The notes under the pieces are model-generated. The model had not been told where the DNA came from. It searched no databases and worked only from the letters and a program-made list of their open reading frames with translations. The position numbers and the translations under genes were made by a program. A stretch of 64,000 bases of DNA, from positions 2,378,501 to 2,442,500 of the forward strand of contig OX365952.1 of assembly GCA_947247005.1 (NCBI GenBank). Direction: 5' to 3'. Positions 10,465 through 20,653 of the stretch are shown here, in pieces. Positions within the stretch are counted from its first letter, which is position 1; the number at the start of each line of letters is the position of its first letter. The stretch comes from Spisula solida. Lineage: Eukaryota > Mollusca > Bivalvia > Venerida > Mactridae.

Positions 10465-11688
10465 GATTATTTCCAGATAAAAATATGAAACAAATCTTGC
10501 TATAAACTCTTTCATTATTTTTTCCCCGACATTTTAATAAATAAAGTACTCTCTCAAAATGGACCTGTGTACACGAGTACCTTTTTACTTAAAATGATGT
10601 AGAACAATATTAAATTTACCAAATCTATGGTTTATACCTCATTGGAAAGAGAATGAATTTTTCTGTGCAGGGAAGTTAATATAAAGTGTACATTTAGTAA
10701 TATTCAAAACACAGTTCACGTTGTTTAAAGTGTTTAAAATGGCCATTTTTCGCATGTTCTAAGGCCTGATAATAAATTCTGAATATGTGACATTGAACGA
10801 AAACCATAGAAACATCTGTAATACCCTTTGATGCAATAAATACAGAAAATAGTTCGAAAAAAAACTAAAAGGGAAACAAATTATGGCCTTGTACACCTGC
10901 TTTTCTGTAATTTGCCAAAATACTGTGCACCAGGCAAATGTCAGACCAACAACATTCGGAATACATCGGCTCTGTTGGACGGCTTCAATGGCATAAATAA
11001 GGACATTTCAGTAAATTTGGAAGTGAAATGAAACAGGAATAATTTATGTATCAATGAGGTTAGTGTTCTTGCAATCATTCGTTTTCAATGATAGAAAAGG
11101 CATTAGCTAATGAAGCCATGTGTGGTGTGCCTTTACTTTGTATAATATTGCTTTTTAGGGCTCATAATCGGTCACCAAACAGCAACAAAGAATCGTGTCG
11201 CAAACTGCTACATTCATGTACTTGCGACCCGGTGAGACCTAACATAATGTAAATTGTAATGAAATGATACGTTCGGTCTCGGTTGGGACTAGACCGTCAG
11301 AATTTCAACGCGAGATCAGTGGTTTGCCTTAACTTGCTTTCAGGACAAAATAACAACCATTCTAAAAGCTAGCATTGAACACCATGTGATAAGGTCACCA
11401 ATTAAAAGCGAATGTCATAACTTTCACAATAAACCAATGGGACATTGCAAGGTACGAAATAGCTTGGGTGCGAATCACTCATTCAGCGAAATACATGCTG
11501 ATTTTTAATTTTATTACTCTTTACTAGCACTGTCATCATTAAAATGTATTTTCTTATAAATATAAAGTGAAAACAACTCATTATACTACCTTTACGCGAA
11601 AATTTACAATCCGCGAAGTCCAACCCAAGGGAAGTTACTCTGCGGAGAAATGAAGTCAAGCGTTCAGTGATCACGATTGTTGAAGAAA
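10465..11688. other. Intergenic stretch, no gene recognised
   Basis: No exon with supporting homology was seen. The part from about 11560 to 11688 is less AT-rich. Read on the minus strand it lies just downstream of the promoter-like inverted repeat at 11689-11757, so a leftward transcript could start here, but no ATG-led exon is evident. Confidence 0.35.
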
Positions 11689-11757
11689 GTGTAAAACCCG
11701 GAACACCCGTTATCTCGAAGTAAAATTTACGGACCTCACGGAAAACCCTAAATTAAC
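11689..11757 (-). promoter_or_regulatory. Inverted copy of the NELF-A 5' flank
   Basis: GTGTAAAACCCGGAACACCC and the ~48 bp after it match the reverse complement of 20371-20436, with about five differences and small indels. The right copy ends 16 bp before the NELF-A start codon. The left copy faces the other way, 8.7 kb off, with the nested transposons between. It may be half of an ancestral palindromic or two-way promoter, or a duplicated promoter. Core features include TTCCGGG (ETS-type core). Confidence 0.6.
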
Positions 11758-11929
11758 TTTTTTAGCTCACCTGTCACAAACACAGGCACACGTTGCCGTT
11801 GATTTCAAAACAATACTGCATTCAATAAACGCTAATGCCCCCATGGAAGCATAGTCCATAAAATCTGGGGCCATAATTTTGTAAAATGTTGATAGGGTTA
11901 GATGGCTTTGACAATGTAAGTGGCTTATG

Positions 11930-12325
11930 ATGGTAAACAAGTATGCCAAGTTTGAAGACAACGCCTTGATGCAAGAGTACATTTGGGTTAACAAGAAATT
12001 GAATTGGACGCTTAATAAGTCTTAGTCCAAAATTAGGTCAATGTGAAGGTCAAAATGAGGTTAGGTGATATAGGTGTGTGTAGAATATTCAAATACAACA
12101 TCCATGCAAGTATGAAAGCTTTGTAGAAATCCATAATAATGCTAGAAGAAACGGTCAATTGGGATAACCAAGAATTTGGCCCTTCAATAAGTCTAAGTCC
12201 AAAATTAGGTCAAGGTGAAGGTCAAAATGAGGTTAGGGGATACAGGCGTGTGGGGAGTGTTCATATACAACATTCATCCAAGTATCAAAGCTTTGTAGCA
12301 AGCCATATCAATTAATGCTGGAAGA
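11930..12325. repeat. Two tandem copies of a ~170-bp dispersed repeat
   Basis: Both copies carry 'ccaaaattaggtcaa', 'gtgaaggtcaaaatgaggtt' and 'caagtat(g/c)aaagctttgta'. The type resembles the other protein-free 'aggtcaaggt' repeats in the window. Confidence 0.7.
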
Positions 12326-12815
12326 AACCTTTAAACCTTCGTTATTGTCGCCGACTCAAAATACCTAAATGAACAACGGTTTCTTTTTACGAGTAACTCA
12401 TTGGAGACGGTATTTTTTCTTTTAACATCTAGCTCAAACCTTCCTTTCAATAATTCATGAGGCAATCTGATATCCATTGCCAGCTATAGTGTCAAATTTT
12501 AATGCGTTTCAGGTGTCGCCAATTTTTTCAATTTTAAAAAACCTTCGTTATTGTCAATTAATATAGTGTAGCAAACTAAGAAATAACTTGTTTATGACAA
12601 ATTAAACATCATTATGTATGTCACAAAAGACTAAATAAGACTATAGGAACGCAGGCATATACAAATTATTTATTAAATCGCCATGCATCATTAAATATTA
12701 ACCTTTACTCAAAAGTAATAGCGTAAAACTTTCGGGTTAATAAAAGGTGCACATTTATACTTAAACTGACCCCCGATAGGCTATTTACACAACCAGATAT
12801 ATCATCTTGATGTAA

Positions 12816-14178
12816 TAATCAAAGCACTGAGAGTGCTATTGAGAGGCGATCTGGTTGCTGCTAGTACAATCTCATTAAAAGCAGATCCTAACATTTAGCT
12901 ACGCTGTTAAGATCTGACTACCCTCTGTAGCAGGTCATGTTTAAATGAACTCTCTCCAACTCAGTGAGTCAGTCAGTTAGTAGCCACTAGTTAGACTGGC
13001 AACAGTCCTAGTGATTAATTTTGCTAAGACCAAAATACACATTCATCTGCATCAAACATCTGACTTTTACAGGCTGGCGCTGTCGGAGCAAACAATTATT
13101 AAAGAAATAAGTATGTTACAAGTGTTAAAAGTGTAAAAGATAAAAAGACAGTATGTTACAGTTAAACTAGTACGTGCAACTACATTTTGATGACCGGAAT
13201 ATGCAAAGGAGACAACTCTTGCAGTGAAAACATCCGAAGAAATAATGATCTAACTTGAGCTAAACCCGTTTTTATGTTCAGTAGAAATCAAGAAATAGAT
13301 CTAGCTAAAAATTACAGAAAATTGCTAGAGAATATATTGTCACCAGTGATATTAAAATACTATGCACAAGAACATATCAATTGAAACATAAAATCTTGGT
13401 CATGGCTAGCCACCTGTACACTTTCAGCTTTGTGAAAGTTGCATTTTGATTGGATGATTGAAAGGTCACTTGGACATGACCCCGTATGGAGTACCATCAG
13501 ATCCTATATATCAGTGTAAAGTAGTGAAGCAATATATGGATTTGATTTAAATGAGATTGTTGCTACTAAAGCTTAAACCAACTTTACACGTTTAATGTTC
13601 GTTTTCTCACTGCCGATCTTGTATTGAGTGTCAAAATAGGCATATGTGACTATATAGGCATGTTGGGTATCTAAATACTAGTAAAATGGGCATATTAATT
13701 TATATGTAATACGTGTATTGAATGCGTATATCAAAGGTGGCTAATAAAATAGTACTACGCGCCTATTTATCAGATTGTATAGTGACACCATATGATTGCA
13801 TAACAGTACTTTAAAGACGGTACACGATTCATTCATAAAACCATCACGTGTCTCTGGTAATAGCTATACAGCCGGGACATTTGATGAACACGTCATTTTC
13901 ATATTACAAAACAAGTTCGGTATCGTCCCGATGTAGTGATTTCCTACAAAAATATCGATTTAACGAACATTTTTACAATAATTGTTGATCTTAGAATAAA
14001 CAAATGATGATGATTGAATTAAATCAGTTTAAACATTTGGAGAAACATATGTAGTAGTATTAGGAATGTTGACAGTTTCTGGAACTACTTGAATGCGGAT
14101 TCACATAGCAGCCTAAAGGCGGTTAATGTTGTATTAAGAAATGGGCAATGGTAGTAAAGAGAGGCTATCGCCTCTCAA
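12816..14178. mobile_element. Inserted element of the GAGAGGCGAT family
   Basis: This block is absent from the otherwise matching second copy (the junction would fall near 16656), so it is an insertion. It runs from 'aatcaaagcactgagagtgc' to 'gaggctatcgcctctcaa'. An inverted relative is at 31470-32205. Near the ends 'ttgagaggcgat' and 'atcgcctctcaa' are inverted copies. It is itself interrupted by the element at 12866-13560. Confidence 0.7.
12866..13560. mobile_element. Nested hAT-like element (~695 bp)
   Basis: The ends ACAATCTCATT and AATGAGATTGT are inverted. The related copy at 31470-32205 shows the empty site (gctgctactaaagctta on the same strand). It is flanked by tgctagta on the left and tgctacta on the right, an 8-bp direct repeat with one mismatch, as hAT elements make. 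The interior has no transposase frame. This is the third layer of nesting. Confidence 0.65.
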
Positions 14179-14532
14179 AAACGAAATTTATGTTTAATAC
14201 AGTGTTATATATTAAACTAATTTCAGTTTTGTACTCAGTTTAAACCTTCGTGATTTAAACCTTGGTTGCCAAAATTCGAAACTAACGCTAAACACGCAGA
14301 AGATTACCATTATATGACTTTCTGTCAGGCCGATTAGAAGTGTAGAAGTGCGAAATCGCCGAGAGATGTCGTAAAACGTTGCTTGTATTTCCAACTAGAG
14401 ATGTGAGTATTTTTTACCTGACTTTCCAACGAAAATATTTTTTCAGTAAGATTGACTGAGATAGTATTTATCTATGATATTATTCGCACACTATAAAGTT
14501 ATACATTTACATAATTGTGTTTAAATCTATGA

Positions 14533-14562
14533 AACCTTCGTTATCCCCCGATAACGAAGGTT
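14533..14562. other. Perfect hairpin of the AACCTTCGTTAT motif
   Basis: AACCTTCGTTATC, a four-base CCCC loop, then GATAACGAAGGTT give a 13-bp perfect stem. The equivalent place in the second element copy (17816-17845) keeps the hairpin with one stem mismatch and a different loop (CTGC). Confidence 0.85.
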
Positions 14563-14779
14563 ATATCACTGCATTTGGTGAGAAAAGTTATATTATAACG
14601 TGTATGTACACATTTTACTTCATTGCATTTAAAAGTTTGTTACATCGGTATGCAATTGGGTCCATTACCTAATTCGCAATGTGTTCTGTTATTATTTGTT
14701 GAAGAGCATACCGGGCTACGGTAAAATATATAATAGTCTTCGTGTTCTGCAAGTGATTGTTAGAACAGTTAACATATTA

Positions 14780-16001
14780 TCAATACATTTGACTGATACT
14801 GGACCTCGTATGCGAATCCCAGATAGTGCTCAAGGTTTGGCCTGACAAGCGTCTGATAGTATTGTGCCTTTATCTGTTGATGACAGCTTGTCAGGTTTCT
14901 CCTCAGGAAGGCGAGGCTGTTGTTCGCCTTCTTTGCCGTGGTAGCAACATGGGTGTTGAAGGAGAGCTTCTCGTCTATGTGTACCCCCAAGTACTTGCCC
15001 CTGTCACAACTTCGTGGATGAAGTATGGCGTCTTGATGTGGATTCTTTTCCTTGTGATGCGGATTTTCTCGCACTTGGATGGGTTGAATGACATCAACCA
15101 GTCACGCTCCCAGATCATCTTGTAAGGCTTTGGCATCTTCTGTAGTGCGTATTGTCCTGTACAAGAGGCTATCGTCGGCGAACAAGCGAAATGTAGATTT
15201 TGCCCGAAGTGGGAGGTCATTGATCAGATGTACAGCAGGAAAAGGAGTGGTCCAATGACTGCCCTTCGACCAGTACCTGCTGGGTTCTGTTTGCCAGGAA
15301 GCTACTTATCCAACGCAGCAGGTTTCCTCTAATTACGTAGTACTTTAGCTTGAGTGCTAGTCTCTCGTGGGGGACCTTGTCGAAGGCTTTGCTGAAGTCC
15401 AGAAGGACAGCGTCGATCTGTTCTCCGTTACCTAGGCCTTTAGCTAGGTCCTGCAGCGCAAGAATTAGCTGGCTCTCAGTAGACCTCTTCCTCCGGAACC
15501 CGTGTTGTTGGTCAGCTAGTATCTGATGCTTGTCAAGATGGGTCATGATCTGGCTGTGAAGTATGTGCTTACTGCACACAGAGGTGAGCGAGATGTGCCG
15601 ATAGTTGGCGGGATAACTGTGGTCTCCCTTTTTGAAGATGGGTGTGATGGCCTGATGGAACTGCACCCTGTTCTACTCAAGCGTTGAAGATGATCGAGCG
15701 CCAATGATGAAGCTAGTTCTTCAGTATAGTCTTTCAAAAACTTGGTAGGGATGCTGTCTGAGCCCGTTGCTTTGTGTGGATCCAAGCCGGCTAGGAGGTT
15801 CCTCACACCCTCTTTGTCTATATTGAAGCTGTGTATGTCTGGATGAGGGCTGTGCCCGAGTGACGGCATATCATCGAGGTCCTCCTTGGTAAAAACACTG
15901 CTAAACTGTTTGTTGAAGATGGATGCTTTGGTGGCTGGGTCGCTGTGGGTCACTCCCTCAGCCACTGCTGTCGCACTTTTTCCCCTTTACAAGAGAGTAC
16001 A
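14780..16001 (-). pseudogene. LINE reverse transcriptase, frameshifted (3' part of a split LINE)
   Basis: Reading right to left, successive frames give the start of an RT domain (KATGSDSIPTKFLKDY, 15965-15670), RT fingers and palm (HQAITPIFKKGDHSYPANYR, GFRRKRSTESQL, DAVLLDFSKAFDKVPHERL; 15666-15260), the catalytic FADD block (INDLPLRAKSTFRLFADDS near 15160-15220) and a C-terminal YLGVHIDEKLSFNTHV region (15050-14780). At least three frame changes and a deletion before the INDLP block kill it. Motif order and the YLGV tail fit a jockey/CR1-type non-LTR element. Its upstream part is at 20068-20282, separated by the 16002-20067 insertion. Confidence 0.9.
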
Positions 16002-16960
16002 CACTGATTTTCAATAACTAGGTCCATGCCATGTTCCGTTGTTTTATTAACAAACAAACCGCTAGTAACCTAACCAATATGTCTCTAAAGAAGGTTATTA
16101 CATTAGCCCAAACACTGCGATAAAATAGTCTCTTCCATCGTCCATAAAAAAGTTCAAATTTTCAAAACAAAATTTAAACCTTCGTTATTGTCAAAATACC
16201 TAATTGAACAACGTTTTCTTTTAACGAGTAACTCATTGGAGACGGTATTTTTTGTTTTAACATCAAGCTCAAACCTTCCTTTCAATAATTCATGAGGCAA
16301 TCTGATGTACATTGCCAGCTATAGTGTCAAATATTGATGCGTTTCATGTGTCGCCAATTTTTTCAATTTTAAAAAACCTTCGTTATTGCCAATTAATATA
16401 GTGAAGCAAACTAAGAAATAACTTGATTATGACAAATGAAACATCATTATGTATACCACAAAAGACTAAATAAGACTATAGGAACGCAGGCATACACGCA
16501 TTATTTATTAAATTCCGAACACCGTGCATCATAAAATATTAACCTTTACTCAAAAGTAATAGCGTAAAACTTTCGTGATCATAAAAATGCACATTAATTC
16601 TAAAGCTGACTCCTGATAGGCTTTTATACAACCAGATATATCATCTTGGTGTAATGAAAACGAAATTTATGTTTAATACAGTGTTATACATTAAACTAAT
16701 TTCAGTTTTGTACACAGTATAAACCTTCGTGATTTAAACTCTCGTTGCCAAAATTCGAAACTAACGCTAAAAACGCAGAAGATTACAATTATATGACTTT
16801 TTATCAGTCCTATTTGAAGTGTAAACTTACTTGAATGCGAAATCTCCGAGAGATGTCGTAAAACTTGGCTTGTATTTCCAAATAGGGCTGTGAGTATTTT
16901 TACCTTACTTTCCAACGAAAATATTTTTTCAATAAGATCGACTGAGATAGTATCTAACTA

Positions 16961-17715
16961 CCGTATAGCGGGTAATTTCTGCGGGTTTTTATTTCTGCGT
17001 TTTTTGCGGTTTGAGGTTTTCCCGTAAAATTAAATTCCGCAAAATTAAACATCCGTAAAAATGTTGTTCGCAAAATTTAACTTCCATATTTTGCTTCCAT
17101 ATACTGGTTATATACCTTTTATCTATATCTTTCTAGTGTTTTGTTACTGTCGTATTTTTCACACGTATAGTGATCGACTGTCTTTGTTTGCATGTTTGTT
17201 TAACAATTAATGAATGGTATGTGTTATATCGGTATTGACCCTCAATACACGTTGATGTAAGTTTGACAACTGGTTCAATTTGCAGCACTGTAGTTTGTTC
17301 TGATATTCGAGCACAGCCAGACATCGTCATATGTGGTTTTAGGGGTGCGGGGATAATAGACTGGGTTGAGGATAATATGCCGTTAAATGCATTGATTTAG
17401 TTTACCGGAGTACATGTACTGCTAAAAATGGTCTGTTCTGATCTGATCTTCCTAAAATGAAAAAAGCTGAGTTCTGTATAAAATTAACAATTAAATCTAA
17501 ATCATACAAGCAGTGTTATCATGTTGTTGATCATGCCGTAGGAGATACGGTAGTTTTTTACCATTCGCAGAAATTTCTTCCGATTTCTGAAACCCGCAGA
17601 AATTAATTCCCGATTTTCTGGTAGGTCGCAGAAATAAAAACCGCAGAAATAAAACCTACCCATTTTAGGCCCAAATCGCAAAATTTTCTACCCGCAGAAA
17701 TAACCCGCTATACGG
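16961..17715. mobile_element. TA-flanked inverted-repeat element (CCGTATAGCGGG ends)
   Basis: The left end is CCGTATAGCGGGTAATTTCT and the right end is the inverse, GAAATAACCCGCTATACGG, with TA on both sides (16959-16960 and 17716-17717). Subterminal 'gcagaaat' and 'gcgggtttttatttctgcg' copies extend the inverted ends. The corresponding point in the older copy (after 14464) lacks it, which proves an insertion. The interior shows no transposase. Confidence 0.85.
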
Positions 17716-18291
17716 TATGATATTATTCGCACAATGTAACGTTTTTTCTAAGACATACATTTACATAAGAGAGTACGGCTTCCTTTTTGTATAACATTTG
17801 TGTTTAAATCTATAAAACCTTCGTTATCCTGCGATAGCGAAGGTTATATCACTGCATTTGGTGAGAAAAGTTATATTATAAGGTGTATGTACACATTTTA
17901 CTTCATTGCATTTAAAAGTATGTTACGTGGGTATGAAATTGGTACCATTACCTAATTCGCAATGTGTTCTGTTATAATTTGTTGAAGAGCAAACAGGGCT
18001 ACGGTAAAATATATAATAGTCTTCGTGTTCTGCAAGTGATTGTTAGAACAGTTATCCTATTATACACACGCAATATCAACCTAAGTATTGCTATTGCATA
18101 GGCTTATATCATTTGTTAAGTTTTATAGTGCATTCATATAATTACAGCCTTACGATTTGGTTAATAATTACGATAACGAAGGTTTCATAAAGATAACGAA
18201 AGTTTATTTATTATATGCGTTTTTATTATTATGACTAAGAGTAATGCTGACATCCAAACGGTATATTGTAAGCGCATGAAAGAGCAAAACA

Positions 18292-18600
18292 ATGAAGACT
18301 ACCTATGACTGGAACGAGAGAGAATGTGCCGTAATTATGTACGTTCCTCTAAAATGCCAGAAAGAAGGTGAAAAAGGAGAAACAAGCAAAACAGAAAAAG
18401 CTGAAAATGACAGATATGAAGACGTTAGCAATGTACAAGAAGAAAGGGAAACCGGCATTGTGGTTGAAACAAAATATGCAGTTGGTGATCATGTTACTGT
18501 TGTGTGCAAAGATAGCTAGTTTAATGATAACATTGTTACTCAAGACGATGAAAAGCATGAAGTGAATTTTATGAAAACAAATACGCAGTTTTTCTATTGA
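18292..18600 (+). pseudogene. Degenerate frame, possibly a transposase C-terminal remnant
   Basis: An ATG-led frame (18292-18519) has a lysine/glutamate-rich stretch, then VVETKYAVGDHVTVVCKDS and a stop. Continuing in the same frame past the stop gives FNDNIVTQDDEKHEVNFMKT, then NTQFFY, a second stop and PKHNDIVS. The 'VGD-V-V ... VNFM ... F-PK-DI' pattern resembles the small C-terminal domain of some pogo/Jerky-like transposase proteins. That resemblance is from memory and weak. Two in-frame stops make it non-functional. Confidence 0.3.
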
Positions 18601-18716
18601 CCTAAACATAACGACATAGTTTCACGGAAGTCTTGTTAAATATTGATAACAGTAGATGCACCAAGGGCTACTCGAAAGTCAACGTCATTGTTAAAAAGTA
18701 GTGGTAGTAACAGATA

Positions 18717-18882
18717 CAGTGAAGTTCCGCTAATAGGACCACTTCAACTATTTCGAAATCATGCAGATTTTTGCAATTTTGTGGTCCCAAAGTATTAAAT
18801 TTAGAACAAAAAAGGTCCGCTATTAAGACCGATTCGCTAATAAGACCACTTTTTGACTGGTCTTATTAGCGGAACTTCACTG
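18717..18882. mobile_element. 166-bp pogo-type MITE (CAGTGAAGTTCCGCTAATA ends)
   Basis: It starts CAGTGAAGTTCCGCTAATAG and ends with the inverse CTTATTAGCGGAACTTCACTG, flanked by TA at 18715-18716 and 18883-18884. Internal 'ctaataagacc' copies extend the symmetry. It sits inside the 4-kb CACTG element. Confidence 0.88.
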
Positions 18883-20067
18883 TAGTGTATTTTGAACATG
18901 TATGCGGTGTATACTGAAAAGTTCTGATGTCACTAAACCTTCGTTATCAGCCAGGTTGTTGGTGTTGACGTTTTCAATTAGCCTGTTTGGTATTATGTTT
19001 AAGTTTTGTTACCAAGTGTCTCTTGTACATTTCAGCATGCTTATTAATGCACTTACAACTCAGATACTTACCAATGTTCCCAAAATAATTGTTTACATGT
19101 TATATTCTGATTCTCAGGAAACCTTCGTTATCAATGTTGTTTTACCGTCTGTCTCCATGTTATAAGTATGTTGCATTATGAAAATGATATCACAACGTGT
19201 TTTGTGGTAAATTGAAATCAGAAACATCCTAGAAACGTGTTTTATGTTTGTATACGTTTGTCAGTTTGACTTTTAAGTGTTGTTCTGATTAATTGCTGAC
19301 ATTTCAGGTATGACTTTGAAATAAGTTTTCTTCAACTTTTTAATATGATAGCACTAGATATTTATTGTAAATGCATGTTATTCATTGTTGTACTTGTTCA
19401 ACCTAGTTCTGAACATTAAACAATTCTTTAGATTAAAAATATGTTGCTTCTTTTGTATTTATCTATTATCACACTAAACCTTCGTTATTATTTGGTTGAT
19501 TGTTAATGTTTGGTCTACTTTATGAATTATATGTAGATGGATCGAAAATAATGGTTTTACTTGAATTTTATATACGATGAACAAGTTGCATTTGGGTTGA
19601 TGCGCGATCACACAATCAAGCATTGTCTGTTTCAATGAAAGTTAAAGCAAGCATATACTTATATTTATTTGGTTTACAGCCAAACGATTAGTGCAAATAC
19701 ATCGGTAGGAATTCAAACTTGTTATTTGATCATTTTGTACAGACCTGATCACATTTTGAATCGATATTCATCATAATTGCGATTACAGTAAGTTAAGCAA
19801 TATTTTTGATATAGTATTTCAATTAAGTGTGCAATTAAAAACATTGGGCTGTGATAACGGAGGTTTTGTAAGTACTCGAATTGGTTTCTACCTACCTGTG
19901 TTTGCATGATCATAACATAAAAACTACGAAAGTGTTGCATTCAAGATTTTCGGGCATGGTTACTGGATGATATATCAAACTTTTAAGGTAAGTTCAAACT
20001 GAATAAGGGAAGGTCGCATGTTTAGTTGTTTTCCTTACCATTTGGACCTAGTTATTGAAAATCAGTG

Positions 20068-20282
20068 ACAGTTTCTTTGGGTTGTGGTGCTTGTAGTGGT
20101 TGATGTCAGCTTCAGTTCCAGTGGTCCTGGCTCTGAAGAATGCCCTTTTCTTTATCCTTGATAGTCGTTTGGCTTTCCTGGATATCCATGGCTGGTTGAA
20201 GCGTCTGGATGACATCTTTGATGGTACATGCGTTTGTATGGTGCCATTGGTGGTGTTATTGTAACAATATATATACATTTTA
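20068..20282 (-). pseudogene. Upstream part of the split LINE (between endonuclease and RT)
   Basis: The minus strand reads PSKMSSRRFNQPWISRKAKR, then LSRIKKRAFFRARTTGTEAD and INHYKHHNPKK. An NQPWI...KRL.RRKK..Y.KA block is typical of the linker between endonuclease and RT in jockey/CR1-type LINEs. It runs into the left side of the CACTG element and resumes beyond it at 16001. The endonuclease is missing, so the LINE was 5'-truncated on insertion. 'taacatatt' at 20283-20291 matches 14770-14778. Confidence 0.75.
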
Positions 20283-20370
20283 ATAACATATTCTTTATAT
20301 ATTCATAAAGGCGTTAGGGTAATCTTTAATATGATACTATAATAAATAAAATATATGCATAAATAAAAAA

Positions 20371-20452
20371 GTTATTAAGGGTTCCGTGAGTTCCGTAAAT
20401 TTAACTTCGAGAAAACGGGTGTTCCGGGTTTTACACCTGCCCCCTTTTCAAT
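20371..20452 (+). promoter_or_regulatory. NELF-A 5' flank and 5' UTR
   Basis: The sequence is less AT-rich than its surroundings and contains 'gagaaaacgggtgttccggg' and 'ttttacacctgccccctttt' just before the ATG (context CAATATGG). Positions 20371-20436 recur inverted at 11689-11757. No TATA box is visible in this segment. The transcription start cannot be fixed from sequence alone. Confidence 0.55.
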
Positions 20453-20653
20453 ATGGCCGCCGGTGACACTGCGCTCTGGCTGCACAATAAATTAGGATCA
20501 ACTGACGATTTGTGGTCTGGCAAAACAATATGCTCTCAGTTGTCACAAGACAAGTTACAGAATATTCATTCATGTTTTCACACGCTCCAACCTCACGTGA
20601 AAGCGAAGCTTATGCTGTCATTCTTGCATATTCCGCGAAGGAATGTCGATTTG
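20453..20653 (+). CDS. NELFA: NELF-A exon 1 (residues 1-67)
   Basis: Begins MAAGDTALWLHNKLGSTDDL and ends HIPRRNVDL/gtaaac in phase 0. It encodes the start of the N-terminal helical domain that contacts the partner subunit NELF-C/D in known structures. Confidence 0.95.

Larger units (their letters stand above)
12326..14779. mobile_element. Older, partial copy of the AACCTTCGTTAT element
   Basis: Positions 12326-12815 and 14179-14779 match 16170-16656 and 16657-18060 of the intact 4-kb element, apart from later insertions. The copy carries AACCTTCGTTAT at 12334 and 12540 and a hairpin of it at 14533-14562. It starts abruptly at 12326 without the CACTG terminus. At 14780 it is cut by the LINE. 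'taacatatt' at 14770-14778 recurs at 20283-20291 and could be the LINE target duplication. Confidence 0.65.
16002..20067. mobile_element. 4.07-kb CACTG-ended element, probably non-autonomous CACTA/EnSpm
   Basis: Positions 16002-16026 (CACTGATTTTCAATAACTAG then GTCCA) and 20043-20067 are perfect 25-bp inverted repeats. 'aca' lies on both sides (15999-16001 and 20068-20070), a 3-bp target duplication. The element splits a LINE cleanly: RT N-terminal coding lies to its right and the RT core to its left. Inside are repeats of AACCTTCGTTAT at 16177, 16375, 17816 (hairpin), 18936, 19119 and 19477, and inverted at 18173. CACTR ends, 3-bp duplication and subterminal repeats are the CACTA/EnSpm signature. 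No complete transposase is present. It contains its own insertions at 16961-17715 and 18717-18882. Confidence 0.72.

Noticed and set aside
11483..11674. First exon of a leftward gene driven by the inverted promoter copy
   Set aside because: The frame needs a non-ATG start within the region of interest and shows no homology. It is kept only as a question in the findings.
14826..15125. Plus-strand frame of 99 codons
   Set aside because: It is the antisense shadow of the LINE reverse transcriptase C-terminal region.
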